A DNA stretch of 64,000 nt from Bog-473 sp963717455 (GCA_963717455.1 OY970336.1:3906001-3970000); one strand, 5' to 3'; counted from the first letter of the stretch, positions 8,311-17,389 are shown. Notes: generated by a model from the letters alone, not told the origin. Program-made: numbers and translations.

Positions 8311-9284
8311 CAGCCCCCCAGCCGGTGCGCGGCGGCCACGACGTCGGCCACCTGGGGCAAGGCCGCATCCTCGAGATGCTTGGCGTAAGGGATGGGGACC
8401 TCGGCCGTGCACACGCGAGCGATCGGCGCGTCGAGGTCGTAGAAGCAATCCTCGCCGATCCGGCTCGCCACCTCGGCGGCAAAGCTCCCCGTCCGCCAGC
8501 CTTCGTCGAGCACGACGACGCGGTGGGTCTTCGTCACCGATGCAGCCACCGTCGCGGAGTCGAGGGGCCGCAGGCAGCGCAGGTCCACGACTTCTGCCGA
8601 GACGCCCGCTGCCGCCAGCTCCTCTGCTGCGCCGAGCGCGACACGGAGGGTCCCCCCGTAGGCGACGAGCGTGACGTCACGACCCTCCCGCCGAGTCACC
8701 GCGCCTTCTATCGCCACCGCCCCCAACTCGTCGGGAAGGTCCCCCTTCTCGTTGTACAGGCCGGCGTGTTCGAAGATGATCACCGGATCAGGGTCATCGA
8801 GCGCGGGTTGGAGCATCCCGCGGGCATCCTCGATGGTCGCGGGGGCTAGCACTCGAAGCCCCGGTATGTGCGCGTACCAGCCCTCGAGGCTGTGCGAATG
8901 CTGGGCGGCCACCTGACGACCCGCACCGGTCGCCATGCGGATCACAAGCGGCACGCTGAGCTGACCGCCGGACATGTAACGCAGTGTCGCCGCGTTGTTC
9001 AGGATCTGGTCGAGGGCGAGCAAACTGAAATTGACCGTCATCACTTCGACGATCGGCCGCATCCCCCCGAGCGCCGCTCCGATCCCGGCTCCGACGAACG
9101 CAGACTCCGACAACGGCGTGTCACGGATACGCTCGGGCCCGAATTCCTCGAGCAGGCCCATCGTGACGGCGTAGCACCCACCGTAGTGGCCGATGTCCTC
9201 TCCCATGCAAAAGACCCGCTCGTCGACGAGCATGGCTTGTCGAATCGCTTCACGGACAGCCTCACGATAGGTGCATGAGCTCAT
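8310..9284 (-). CDS. 2-oxoacid (pyruvate/acetoin-type) dehydrogenase E1, beta subunit
   Basis: This 324-residue protein is the beta chain of a thiamine diphosphate-dependent alpha2beta2 dehydrogenase. Family signatures include 'CMGEDIGHYGGCYAVTMGL', 'RIRDTPLSESAFVGAGIGAA', 'GRQVAAQHSHSLEGWYAHIP' with the active-site histidine region, and the C-terminal 'DLDAPIARVCTAEVPIPYAK' with 'LEDAALPQVADVVAAAHRL'. It begins with ATG 9284, overlapping the alpha gene by four bases, and is followed at once by E2. Substrate cannot be fixed from sequence: pyruvate and acetoin enzymes look alike here. The upstream acetyl-CoA synthetase favours an acetyl-CoA-forming role. Confidence 0.94.
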   Translation of the reverse strand: MSSCTYREAVREAIRQAMLVDERVFCMGEDIGHYGGCYAVTMGLLEEFGPERIRDTPLSESAFVGAGIGAALGGMRPIVEVMTVNFSLLALDQILNNAATLRYMSGGQLSVPLVIRMATGAGRQVAAQHSHSLEGWYAHIPGLRVLAPATIEDARGMLQPALDDPDPVIIFEHAGLYNEKGDLPDELGAVAIEGAVTRREGRDVTLVAYGGTLRVALGAAEELAAAGVSAEVVDLRCLRPLDSATVAASVTKTHRVVVLDEGWRTGSFAAEVASRIGEDCFYDLDAPIARVCTAEVPIPYAKHLEDAALPQVADVVAAAHRLGG

Positions 9285-10276
9285 CGCTCGGCCTCCATCG
9301 TCGTGACGAAGCGCTCGAGGTCATCTACGGGCTCGATCGCAGAGGCCGCCGCAAACGCAACGGCGTCGTCGATCTCGCCGGCGATGTCCCGTTCGATCGT
9401 CTCGAGCGCGGTGTCATCGAGGTCACCGGACGCCCGAAGCTGGTCCCCGAGGAGCGTGATGGGGTCACGGTGCCGCCATGCGTCGATCTCCGTCTTGTCG
9501 CGATATCGGTCCGGGTCGTACATGGAGTGAGCACGGAACCGGTAGGTCCGCAGCTCCAAGAAGTGCGGTCCTCCCCCGGCTCGCACGGCCGCGGCGGCCT
9601 CTCGCGCAGCGTGTGCCACCGCCACGACGTCCATACCGTCGACCTCCCAGGACGGCATGCGGTAGGCGGCCGCCTTGAGCGAGAGGTCGGTCTCGGACTC
9701 GGTGAGCGAGAGGGAGGTTCCCATCGCGTACAGGTTGTTCTCGCAGCAGAACAGGACGGGAAGGTGCCAGAGTGCCGCCAGGTTCATCGACTCGTGAAAC
9801 TCCCCCTCGGCCACCGCGCCGTCCCCGAAGAAGCAGACGGTCACCCGCTCTCGTCCGGTGAGGTGATCGGCAAGTGCCAGACCGACCGCGAGCGGTAGCC
9901 CCCCCGCCACGATGGCGTTGCCACCGTAGAAGCGGAAACCCACGTCGAACAGGTGCATCGAGCCCCCGCGGCCCCGGCTGCAGCCGTCGACCTTGCCTTC
10001 GAGCTCGGCCATGATCGAACGCATGGATAGGCCGCGGGCGAGGGCATGCCCGTGCTCGCGGTAGGTGGAGACGATGGCGTCCTCCGTTCCGAGCGCCCGC
10101 ATGACGCCGACCGCACACGCCTCTTCACCGATGCTCAGATGGAGGAACCCTCGAATCTCCGTGGCGCTGTAGAGCTCGACGCATCGTTCCTCGAAGCGGC
10201 GAATGCGGAGCATCTCGGCGAGGAGGTGGCGCCTCGCCTCCACACCGGCGTCGCCGGCCGGTTCTGGCACACTCAC
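9281..10276 (-). CDS. 2-oxoacid (pyruvate/acetoin-type) dehydrogenase E1, alpha subunit
   Basis: The product is the 331-residue alpha chain that binds thiamine diphosphate. The cofactor motif is 'CFFGDGAVAEGEFHESMNLA' (GDG at about residues 150-152, followed by the N of 'MNLA'), and the phosphorylation-loop region is 'ELRTYRFRAHSMYDPDRYRD'. 'RGRGGSMHLFDVGFRFYGGN' is the conserved substrate-side loop. The gene overlaps acetyl-CoA synthetase upstream and E1beta downstream, both by four bases. No E3 (dihydrolipoamide dehydrogenase) gene is in the window; E3 is usually shared and encoded elsewhere. Confidence 0.95.
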   Translation of the reverse strand: MSVPEPAGDAGVEARRHLLAEMLRIRRFEERCVELYSATEIRGFLHLSIGEEACAVGVMRALGTEDAIVSTYREHGHALARGLSMRSIMAELEGKVDGCSRGRGGSMHLFDVGFRFYGGNAIVAGGLPLAVGLALADHLTGRERVTVCFFGDGAVAEGEFHESMNLAALWHLPVLFCCENNLYAMGTSLSLTESETDLSLKAAAYRMPSWEVDGMDVVAVAHAAREAAAAVRAGGGPHFLELRTYRFRAHSMYDPDRYRDKTEIDAWRHRDPITLLGDQLRASGDLDDTALETIERDIAGEIDDAVAFAAASAIEPVDDLERFVTTMEAER

Positions 10277-12051
10277 GGAGTGGCCTCGAGCGTTGACGTG
10301 TCACCTTCGGGCAGGCCCAGGGCGCGCTGTTTGAGCACCCTTCGAACGATCTTCCCGCTTTGGGTGTGTGGCAGGTGCGCGACAAACGCAACGTCCCGCG
10401 GGGCGATGGCTGCGCCGAGGCGTTTCCTGGCGAAACCGATCAGCTCGAGACGGAGGTCATCGGTTGGGTCGACGTCCTGGTGCAGCACCACATAGGCCTG
10501 CACCAGCTCCCCCGCGACCGGATCGGGAAGCCCTATCACGCCCGCCTCGACGACGGAGGGGTGCTCCATGAGCACCGACTCGACTTCGAACGGGCCGATG
10601 AGATGCCCGGCCGACTTGATGACGTCATCACCACGCCCGACAAACCAGAAATAGCCGTCTTCATCGCGGCGAGCCAGGTCTCCACTCACGTACCAGCCGG
10701 CGGTGAAGCAAGCCTTGTAGCGGTCGGGCTCCCCGAGGTAGTCACGGAACATCGATGGCCATCCCGGACGAAGGGCGAGCATGCCGTCAGTGCCGTCCGG
10801 CACCTCCACCGCCGCACCGTCAGGACCGAGGACGATCTTCTCCTCGTCGTTGCGCTGGAGGATCACCGCCTCCACGCCCGGCATCGGCTTTCCCATGGAA
10901 CCAGGGCGGATCGTCATCGCCGCGAAATTGGCGATCATGATCCCACCGGTCTCGGTCTGCCACCAGTTGTCATGGGCCGGGACGCCGAGATTCTCATTCG
11001 TCCAATTGACCACCTCGGGGTTGAGGGGCTCTCCCACGCTGGCAATGAAGCGCAGAGCCGAGAGGTCGTATTTCCGGGTCGGCTCGGCCCCTGCGGCCAT
11101 GAGCATCCTGAGGGCCGTCGGCGCGGTGTACCAGACGGTGACGCGCTGCTCTGCCAGCGTGGCGTACCAGCGTTCAACCTCAAACTCGCCCTCATCGATG
11201 ATGCTCGTCACGCCATGGGTCAGTGGGGAGATGATCCCGTACGAGGTCCCCGTAACCCAACCTGGGTCGGCGGTGCACCAGAAGACGTCGTCGGCGTGGA
11301 GGTCGAGCGCAAGAGACCCGGTGGCGTGGTGCTGGACGACGGCCCCGTGCACGTGGACGGCGCCCTTGGGAGTCCCGGTGGTCCCACTGGTGAAGTGGAG
11401 GAGCGCCATCGTTTCGGGGTCGGTGGAGCCGATTTCGTAGGTCCCCGGCATCTCGGCGAGAAGGTCTGGAAGGAAGATCGTCCCCTCGGGGGCCGGGTCG
11501 TCGATGATGAGCACGTGCTCGAGGTTGCCGAGGGTGTCCCGTTGCGGAGCCACCCGCCGTCGGAAGAGGCCCGACGTCGTGACCAGCACTCGGCCGCCGC
11601 CGATCTCGAGGCGCTGGCGTATCGGCTGCGGCCCGAAAGCCGAGAAGAGGGGGCACAGAACGCTGCGGTGCTTGAGCGTGCCGAGTGCAGCCACGTAGAG
11701 TTCGGGGACCCGGGGCAGGAGCACGAAAACCCGGTCCCCGACGCCAACTCCCAGGTGGTCGAGCGCCCGCGCAAAGCGGCTGGTGAGGTCCGAGAGCTCG
11801 CCGTACGTGATGTCGCGTACGCCGCCGTGTCGGCGCAGACACCGCAGCCCGACCTTGCCTCGGGCCGCACCGGTCGCGTGGCGGTCGACGGCCTCGTGGG
11901 CCATGTTGATCCCGCCTGCGGGAAGGCCGTCGAGGTCCCCCCGGGCAGACTCCCAGCTGAACCCGGCGCACGCCGCGTCGTAGTCGACGAGGTTGGGCGG
12001 GGGCGCCCCGGGGCCCCGTGGACGCGGGGCGATCGCTGCCCACTTCACCAC
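10273..12051 (-). CDS. acsA: Acetyl-CoA synthetase-type AMP-forming acyl-CoA ligase
   Basis: This 592-residue enzyme activates acetate (or a short acid) through an acyl-adenylate. The P-loop-like motif is 'LLHFTSGTTGTPKGAVHVH' (about residues 220-238), the adenine site 'DNWWQTETGGIMIANF', the hinge 'GWYVSGDLARRDEDGYFWF', and the C-terminal catalytic lysine lies in 'TQSGKIVRRVLKQ'. I chose GTG 12051 because GGGAGG lies about seven bases upstream; the frame is open further back but has no family homology there. It is the first gene of an operon with the 2-oxoacid dehydrogenase and an acyl carrier protein, a setting that points to acetyl-CoA supply. Confidence 0.92.
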   Translation of the reverse strand: MVKWAAIAPRPRGPGAPPPNLVDYDAACAGFSWESARGDLDGLPAGGINMAHEAVDRHATGAARGKVGLRCLRRHGGVRDITYGELSDLTSRFARALDHLGVGVGDRVFVLLPRVPELYVAALGTLKHRSVLCPLFSAFGPQPIRQRLEIGGGRVLVTTSGLFRRRVAPQRDTLGNLEHVLIIDDPAPEGTIFLPDLLAEMPGTYEIGSTDPETMALLHFTSGTTGTPKGAVHVHGAVVQHHATGSLALDLHADDVFWCTADPGWVTGTSYGIISPLTHGVTSIIDEGEFEVERWYATLAEQRVTVWYTAPTALRMLMAAGAEPTRKYDLSALRFIASVGEPLNPEVVNWTNENLGVPAHDNWWQTETGGIMIANFAAMTIRPGSMGKPMPGVEAVILQRNDEEKIVLGPDGAAVEVPDGTDGMLALRPGWPSMFRDYLGEPDRYKACFTAGWYVSGDLARRDEDGYFWFVGRGDDVIKSAGHLIGPFEVESVLMEHPSVVEAGVIGLPDPVAGELVQAYVVLHQDVDPTDDLRLELIGFARKRLGAAIAPRDVAFVAHLPHTQSGKIVRRVLKQRALGLPEGDTSTLEATP

Positions 12052-12151
12052 CGCACCACCTCCCTCGGCGCCACCGCGAACGACGCCGTGGCTCCCTGCA
12101 GCACAGGGACGCGCGAGCGACCCGCTTCGCACGGTGCCGAACGCATGCTTG

Positions 12152-13168
12152 TCACGGTACTTCGCTTCCACTCTGAGCCCTCGAGTCGTCGGGCGAGCCA
12201 TCGAACGACTGCCCGGCGTCCTTGCGCGGCCGGCGCCCATGGACGGGAGCGTCCTTCACCAGCCGCTCCAGGATTCCCATGACGGCAGCATCACTCGTGC
12301 CGCGGGGAATCGTCGAGACGGCGGCGTCGAGGTCACTCTCACCGGATGGGAGCTCGACGCAGATAGGCACCGACGGGTGGATGCGCCGGTGAGCTTCAAG
12401 GAGGGATCGTCCGGGTTCGTCCGCAACGGCGTCGACGATGACGTCGGCACCAGCCGCCAAGGGACACGGCTCGCCGCGCAGGGCCGGGCAGTGTGACCAG
12501 CCGAGCAGGGGTCCCGGGCAAGCCAGCACCTGGAACTCGGCCGCTCGAGCTGCCTCTTCGGCGTGCCAGCGCCCGCCGGGTACTTCGACGAGCAGCCGGG
12601 GATGCTGGTGAGGCCCCGGCCACGAGGGCACGCGCCGGCTAGTGCCGATCGCGACGCGGACGATGGCGGGGTCGTGCTCTACGACGGCGAAACCGCGCGC
12701 GCGCAGCATCGCGATCATCCGGCGGTTTGTGACCAGTACATCGGCCTCAAGGTTGGGTATACCCCGAGCGGCAGCCGCCGTCACCAATGCATCGAGGAGA
12801 TACGGCCCCAGCCATCCCCGCGCCTTCTCGGCGACCGTGATGCCGAGCTCCCCGTCGCCGTTGGGAAGGAGGTCGTAGGTGGCCTCGCCGACGATCCGGC
12901 TCGTGCCGCCCGACTCTTTCATGACGACGATCAATCCGAACCCTCCACGCTCAACCACATGCGTCATCTTCTCGACGAAGGATCTGGGGGGTGCGTGGCC
13001 GCTGAAGAAACGCCGGTAGACGTCTTCCTCGTCGAGACCGCCGTACAGCGCCACCAGCCCTTCTGCGTCCGAAGGCGTGATGGGACGGATGCACAGCGTT
13101 CGGGCCCCGGGCAGCGTGATGCGACGGGGCCAGCCGTCATCGGGAGTGTCGCTGGGGGGCATGGTCAT
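12152..13168 (-). CDS. GNAT-family acetyltransferase with C-terminal extension
   Basis: This protein of 338 residues has a GNAT domain at about residues 18-180. It opens with 'LCIRPITPSDAEGLVALY', has the acetyl-CoA-binding beta4-alpha3 region ('GELGITVAEKARGWLGPYLL', where the usual Q/RxxGxG/A reads RGWLGP), and ends with 'RMIAMLRARGFAVVEHDP'. The C-terminal 150 residues carry 'LLVEVPGGRWHAEEAARAAE' and cysteine-bearing segments and have no clear family. I chose ATG 13168 because the longer frame runs over the divergent DUF355 gene's promoter. It resembles the protein acetyltransferases next to ACS genes, but no cyclic-nucleotide domain is visible, so regulation of the neighbouring synthetase is only a possibility. 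Confidence 0.8.
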   Translation of the reverse strand: MTMPPSDTPDDGWPRRITLPGARTLCIRPITPSDAEGLVALYGGLDEEDVYRRFFSGHAPPRSFVEKMTHVVERGGFGLIVVMKESGGTSRIVGEATYDLLPNGDGELGITVAEKARGWLGPYLLDALVTAAAARGIPNLEADVLVTNRRMIAMLRARGFAVVEHDPAIVRVAIGTSRRVPSWPGPHQHPRLLVEVPGGRWHAEEAARAAEFQVLACPGPLLGWSHCPALRGEPCPLAAGADVIVDAVADEPGRSLLEAHRRIHPSVPICVELPSGESDLDAAVSTIPRGTSDAAVMGILERLVKDAPVHGRRPRKDAGQSFDGSPDDSRAQSGSEVP

Positions 13169-13292
13169 CCGGTCATCCGTGGTGGGGTGTGGTGTCGCGG
13201 TGGAGGCCGGAGCCGAAGCTCCCGGCACGAAGTGTCGGCCAGACTGGCGACGTCGCCAGATCGTCGGCGTCACCGGCAGCGAGGAGAGGGCT

Positions 13293-13775
13293 GTGGAACT
13301 GAGCGCATTTCCCATCGAGAAGCCAGAGGGCATGAACGTCATCGTCGGCCAAGCGCATTTTGTGAAGACGATCGAGGACCTCCATGAGTGTCTGGCAGGA
13401 GCGAGCCCGCAACTGCGCTTCGGAATCGCGTTCTGCGAGGCCTCCGGTCCCTGTCTCATCCGTCGCTCGGGCAACCAAGATGATCTCATCGACCTGGCCG
13501 CCCGGAACGCCGAAGGGATCGGCGCGGGTCACTCCTTCATCATCTTTCTCCGCGAGGGGTTTCCTGTGAACGTCTTGAACACCATCAAGAATGTCCCGGA
13601 GGTGTGCACCGTCTTTTGCGCCACCGCCAACCCGGTCGAGGTTCTTGTTGCGCAGACGGAATTCGGCCGAGGCATCCTCGGAGTCATCGACGGCCTCCCG
13701 CCCGCCGGTATCGAGACGGCGGCAGACGAGGCCGACCGTAGGGCTCTCTTGCGAAGACTGGGCTACAAACTCTAG
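13293..13775 (+). CDS. Adenosine-specific kinase family protein (DUF355)
   Basis: This 160-residue protein matches the small, highly conserved DUF355 family along its whole length. Signatures are 'FPIEKPEGMNVIVGQAHFVK', 'RFGIAFCEASGPCLIRRSG', 'IGAGHSFIIFLREGFPVNVL', 'VCTVFCATANPVEVLVAQTE' and 'GRGILGVIDGLPPAGIE'. The archaeal member binds adenosine and has been described as an adenosine-specific kinase; its role in bacteria is not settled. I chose GTG 13293 because GGAGAGG lies just before it and it gives exactly the family length. It is divergent from the GNAT gene, with a 124-base shared intergenic region. Confidence 0.94.
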   Translation: MELSAFPIEKPEGMNVIVGQAHFVKTIEDLHECLAGASPQLRFGIAFCEASGPCLIRRSGNQDDLIDLAARNAEGIGAGHSFIIFLREGFPVNVLNTIKNVPEVCTVFCATANPVEVLVAQTEFGRGILGVIDGLPPAGIETAADEADRRALLRRLGYKL

Positions 13776-13942
13776 CTGGTTGACTATCTGAGCCCCTGGT
13801 GGGGGGTGAAAGGCCGGCCGTCGACCTGCGCCTCGAGAGCTCTGACGTCGTCGGACGGGGACCACCCAGGACTTGCTCACCGAGCCAGGTGGTGGGCGTG
13901 GTGCTTGCACGCCAGCCTGAAAGTCGTGCTGATGCACCTGAC

Positions 13943-14359
13943 CTACATCAGTACGGCGAAGTCCGAGGGAAGCACCGAGATCAGGTGGCCCATGGTGCCT
14001 TCACCCAGCTCAGTCCAGCACACGGTCATCACGGCCCGGGCAGCCTCCTCGGCTTCGCTTGTGCCCTTGAGCCCGGCCTCCTTCTCCACCCGAGCCAGGA
14101 ATTCGGCGAGCGACATCCGCATCGGCGTCTTCGCCGGGTCCCAGCCCTCGTAAAAGATTCCCCGGACGAGCAATGGCAGCTGAGCTGCGACATGCGCCGC
14201 GACGTTGGGCTCCACCCGGTCGCGCAGGGCGTGGAGCACAGCTCGGAGCACGTGATAAGCCCGCTGCACGTCGTCGAACTCGTCTCGCTCGGCCACCTGG
14301 TGGAGCCACTCGTAGGTCTTGGCAACGGTGCGATCGATGACGTCGAGCCGATGATCCAT
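13943..14359 (-). CDS. DUF2267 domain protein
   Basis: This 138-residue soluble helical protein is recognisable as DUF2267: 'AKTYEWLHQVAERDEFDDVQ' near the N-terminus, 'AYHVLRAVLHALRDRVEPNV', then 'QLPLLVRGIFYEGWDPAKTP' and a C-terminal 'FLARVEKEAGL'. The function of the family is unknown; members often sit next to stress and low-oxygen genes, as here. I chose ATG 14359 because family homology begins there. It is the last gene of a minus-strand run that includes the PRTase-hydrolase fusion, PRPP synthetase and a PNPOx-fold protein. Bases 13776-13942 hold no gene. Confidence 0.88.
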   Translation of the reverse strand: MDHRLDVIDRTVAKTYEWLHQVAERDEFDDVQRAYHVLRAVLHALRDRVEPNVAAHVAAQLPLLVRGIFYEGWDPAKTPMRMSLAEFLARVEKEAGLKGTSEAEEAARAVMTVCWTELGEGTMGHLISVLPSDFAVLM

Positions 14360-14485
14360 GCCGCCAGTGTTCGCCTCGAGTCCAGACTCTGACCAGGGGC
14401 GAAGGTCCCATCGCAGCGCTACCAGCGACCGGGGCGTTTGAGATCCGCGTCGCACTGCTTCACAAGAGCAGACGGGACGGTGCCC

Positions 14486-15835
14486 TCAACCAACTGTCTC
14501 CGCAGAGGGTGCCAGGTGGGAAAGGAGCCAGTCACCCGCCAGGCGAGACACCTCCTCCAGGGCTCCGGGCTCCTCGAAGAGATGGGTGGCGCCGGGCACC
14601 ACCGCCAACTGGCTCTCACAACGCAGTTGCATCTGCGCCTGACGGTTGAGCTCGAGCACGACCTCGTCGTGGCCTCCCACGACGAGCAACGTCGCCGCTC
14701 GCACCTGGTCGAGCTTCGGACCGGCAAGGTCAGGACGTCCTCCCCGGGAGACGACCGCGGCGATCGATGAATTGGGCTCGGCGGCTGCCCACAGGGCGGC
14801 GCCGGCCCCGGTGCTGGCGCCGAAGTAGCCGATGCGCAATCCTTTCGCTTCGGGCTGTGCCTCGAGCCACTGGGTGACCGCCCCCAGCCGCTCGGCCAAG
14901 AGCTCGATGTCGAAGACCGCCGCCCGCTCGAACTCCTCCTCGGGGGTGAGCAGATCGAAGAGGAGGGTGCCGAGCCCGGCCGAGTTCAAGACAGCCGCCA
15001 CGAAGCGGTTGCGCGGACTGTGGCGACTGCTTCCGCTGCCGTGGGCGAAGACGACCAGCCCGGCACACTTCTCCGGAATCGTGAGGTGTCCGACGAGGCG
15101 GACAGCGCCGGTCTGCACGACCACATCTTCGTCACGAACCGGCGGGTCGGCGCTCACCGCCACCGGTGGAGCAGCGGTCCGAGTGGCTGCCCGCTCGAGG
15201 AGCTCCACCACCTCCTCGTCGGAGGTCTGCGAGAAGTCACGATAGAACTGGCCGACGGCGTAGAAGGGCTCGGGGGTTGCGAGGCACACCAGCTCGTCGG
15301 CTACCTCCGCGAGCGAGGCGAGCGAAGACCGCGGAGCGACAGGCACCGCCAGGATGACCCGGGACGCTCCATGGGCCCGCGCGACCTGGCAGGCGGCCCG
15401 GGCCGTCGACCCCGTGGCGATGCCGTCGTCGACCACCACCGCACTCCGGCCGACGAGGGACGCACGCGGACGACTGCCCCGAAACCGCGTCGCCCTCCGC
15501 TCGAGCTCGGCTCGCTCCGCTCGCTCCACAGCTGCCACTTCGTCCTCGCCGATCCTGGCCATGGCGAGCACCTCATGGTTCAGGACCCGCACCCCGTCTT
15601 CGCCGATCGCGCCCATACCGAGCTCCGGCTGATACGGCACACCGAGCTTGCGCACGACGATCACATCGAGCGGCGCATCCAGCTCTTTGGCAACCTCGAA
15701 CGCAACGGGCACCCCGCCCCTCGGCAGCCCGAGCACCACCACGTCCTCGTCGCCGAGGCGCCGTTTCAGCTGCTCGGCCAGCTCCTGTCCGGCGTCTGCC
15801 CTGTCCCGAAACACGACCACCGGCTCACTGTCCAC
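14486..15835 (-). CDS. Phosphoribosyltransferase-dienelactone hydrolase-like fusion protein
   Basis: This 449-residue protein has two domains. Residues 1-215 are a type I phosphoribosyltransferase with the PRPP loop 'SAVVVDDGIATGSTARAACQ' (about 127-146). Residues 240-449 are an alpha/beta hydrolase of dienelactone hydrolase type, with 'LVVFAHGSGSSRHSPRNRFV' and the nucleophile elbow 'GYFGASTGAGAALWAAA', an acid in 'VGGHDEVVLELN' and the base in 'PGATHLFEEPGAL'. The same fusion is known from actinobacteria, for example Rv0571c of the M. tuberculosis DosR regulon. The substrate is unknown. The start is uncertain: GTG 15835 gives a compact N-terminus, but a GTG at 15853 is possible. Confidence 0.9.
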   Translation of the reverse strand: MDSEPVVVFRDRADAGQELAEQLKRRLGDEDVVVLGLPRGGVPVAFEVAKELDAPLDVIVVRKLGVPYQPELGMGAIGEDGVRVLNHEVLAMARIGEDEVAAVERAERAELERRATRFRGSRPRASLVGRSAVVVDDGIATGSTARAACQVARAHGASRVILAVPVAPRSSLASLAEVADELVCLATPEPFYAVGQFYRDFSQTSDEEVVELLERAATRTAAPPVAVSADPPVRDEDVVVQTGAVRLVGHLTIPEKCAGLVVFAHGSGSSRHSPRNRFVAAVLNSAGLGTLLFDLLTPEEEFERAAVFDIELLAERLGAVTQWLEAQPEAKGLRIGYFGASTGAGAALWAAAEPNSSIAAVVSRGGRPDLAGPKLDQVRAATLLVVGGHDEVVLELNRQAQMQLRCESQLAVVPGATHLFEEPGALEEVSRLAGDWLLSHLAPSAETVG

Positions 15836-15893
15836 CCATCGCGGCCAGGCCACTAGGGCCGATGGTCCCGCCGGCGGTCCGCTGGGCCGAGAA

Positions 15894-16829
15894 TCACTCG
15901 AAGCGACCCAGATCGTCGAGCGGTTCCTCCCGGTACAGGCGGCCAATCGCTTCACTCAGGAGGGCTGCGACCGAACACACCTCCCACACCGGCGGGACCG
16001 CCAATGGAACCCGAACCGTGTCGGTGACCAGCAGGCGAGCGAGCCCCAGCTGGGCGAGGCGATCGGGAGCAGAGCCGAGCAACAGTGCGTGCGTGGCGGC
16101 CACGACCGTTCCGGGTTGGGCGCCGTGGGACTCGAGCAACCGGGCGGTCGCCTCGATGGTGGCGCCCGTCGAGATCATGTCGTCGACGATGATCGGCCGG
16201 CACCCCACGACGTCACCGACCAGCTCCTCGGCACGAACACTGGTGCCGGATATTCGGCTCTTGCGCACCACTGCGACCGGTAGGGCGAGGGCCGCCGCGA
16301 AACGCTCCGCCAGCTTGACCGCGCCCAGGTCTGGTGCCACCACCACGGAACCACTCGTCTCGTGATTGCGGAGTGCCGTGACGAGAACCGACGTGGCGGT
16401 GAGCACCTCCACCGGGATCGAGCACGTCGCCTCGAACCCAGGCGTGTGAGGATCGACGACGACGATGCGATCGGCACCCGCCGAGGCCAGGATGTCCGCT
16501 GCGACCCGTGCGCCGATCGGTTGGCCTGGTCGGCTCCGGCGATCTTGACGGGCGTAGCCGAAGTACGGCACGACTGCGGTGACTCTCGTCGAACCGGCTC
16601 GCCGGCACGCATCCAGCAACAGAGCCAGCTCCATCAGGTGCTCGTTCACGGGTGGCGTGGTCGGCTGGAAGACGTAGACGTCGTCGCCCCGCATGGGGCC
16701 AACGACCGGGCGGAGCTCGCCGTCGGGGAACCGCTCGAGTCCACTTCGCATGGCCACGCTGCCGATGTCCGCCGCCACGGCCCCGGCCAGATTCGGATTC
16801 GCCGAACCCGCCACGATGCAAAGCGACAT
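15894..16829 (-). CDS. prs: Ribose-phosphate pyrophosphokinase (PRPP synthetase)
   Basis: This 311-residue enzyme makes PRPP from ribose 5-phosphate and ATP. It has 'ERFPDGELRPVVG', the ATP-site loop 'VVPYFGYARQDRRSRPGQPI' (about residues 86-105), 'RIVVVDPHTPGFEATCSIPV', 'VVVAPDLGAVKLAERFA', and the ribose 5-phosphate loop 'PIIVDDMISTGATIEATARL'. It sits between the PRTase fusion and a PNPOx-fold gene, starting three bases after the latter's end. It diverges enough from housekeeping Prs proteins (short N-terminus, 'PNLAGAVAADIG' start) that it may be a second, stress-linked copy supplying PRPP to the adjacent phosphoribosyltransferase. Confidence 0.93.
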   Translation of the reverse strand: MSLCIVAGSANPNLAGAVAADIGSVAMRSGLERFPDGELRPVVGPMRGDDVYVFQPTTPPVNEHLMELALLLDACRRAGSTRVTAVVPYFGYARQDRRSRPGQPIGARVAADILASAGADRIVVVDPHTPGFEATCSIPVEVLTATSVLVTALRNHETSGSVVVAPDLGAVKLAERFAAALALPVAVVRKSRISGTSVRAEELVGDVVGCRPIIVDDMISTGATIEATARLLESHGAQPGTVVAATHALLLGSAPDRLAQLGLARLLVTDTVRVPLAVPPVWEVCSVAALLSEAIGRLYREEPLDDLGRFE

Positions 16830-16831
16830 GG

Positions 16832-17272
16832 CTAGACGCCAGGAGGAGCCGGAGAGGTCGGAAAGCGACGGCCGCTCACGACGTCGGCACGGATGCGAAC
16901 AACCCGTTGGCCTGGATCAACGACTTGGGGATGGGGAACCTGGCTCGTCGGCACGTTCTCACCGTCTTCGATGGCCAGGCCCTGTACGAGCACACTCCAT
17001 ATCCGCTCGGATTGACCACCCACCCGGCTCACCCCGTCCACCTGGAACGCCACCAACCGGGCATCAACCTGGTGGAACAATCCCTCCCCGATCCGCAGGA
17101 CGACATCTGGTCCGTGAACTCCGTAGTTGATCGGCAAGACCAGCGGTGCGCCGTCTTGCGGAACACCCAGGTGCCCGTGTCGTTGCTCTTTCGCGCCGAT
17201 CGCCAACAGCCGACGACACTCAGGAACCGCCAGCACCTCAGAGCCTCGTTCATCGACCCACATGGGCTCCAT
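16832..17272 (-). CDS. Pyridoxamine 5'-phosphate oxidase-fold protein (flavin/F420-type)
   Basis: The product is a 146-residue split-barrel protein. It opens with 'ERGSEVLAVPECRRLLA' and has the strand pattern of the family ('APLVLPINYGVHGPDVVLRI', 'DARLVAFQVDGV', 'RIWSVLVQGLAIE'), ending with a basic 'RIRADVVSGRRF'. Proteins of this small type bind FMN or F420 and are common in low-oxygen regulons of actinobacteria (for example Rv3129). True pyridoxamine oxidase activity is unlikely at this length. ATG 17272 is the homology start. It is the first gene of the minus-strand operon and is divergent from the glycosyltransferase, with 117 bases between. Confidence 0.85.
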   Translation of the reverse strand: MEPMWVDERGSEVLAVPECRRLLAIGAKEQRHGHLGVPQDGAPLVLPINYGVHGPDVVLRIGEGLFHQVDARLVAFQVDGVSRVGGQSERIWSVLVQGLAIEDGENVPTSQVPHPQVVDPGQRVVRIRADVVSGRRFPTSPAPPGV

Positions 17273-17389
17273 GATCGACTGATCGTCCTGAGCCGACAAG
17301 AGTCCAAAGTCAACCGCCGTCCGACATCGGGTGGGCACAATGGTCCTACGGCCCTTGGAACCGGTCGGTCAGGCTGCCACCATGGAACC

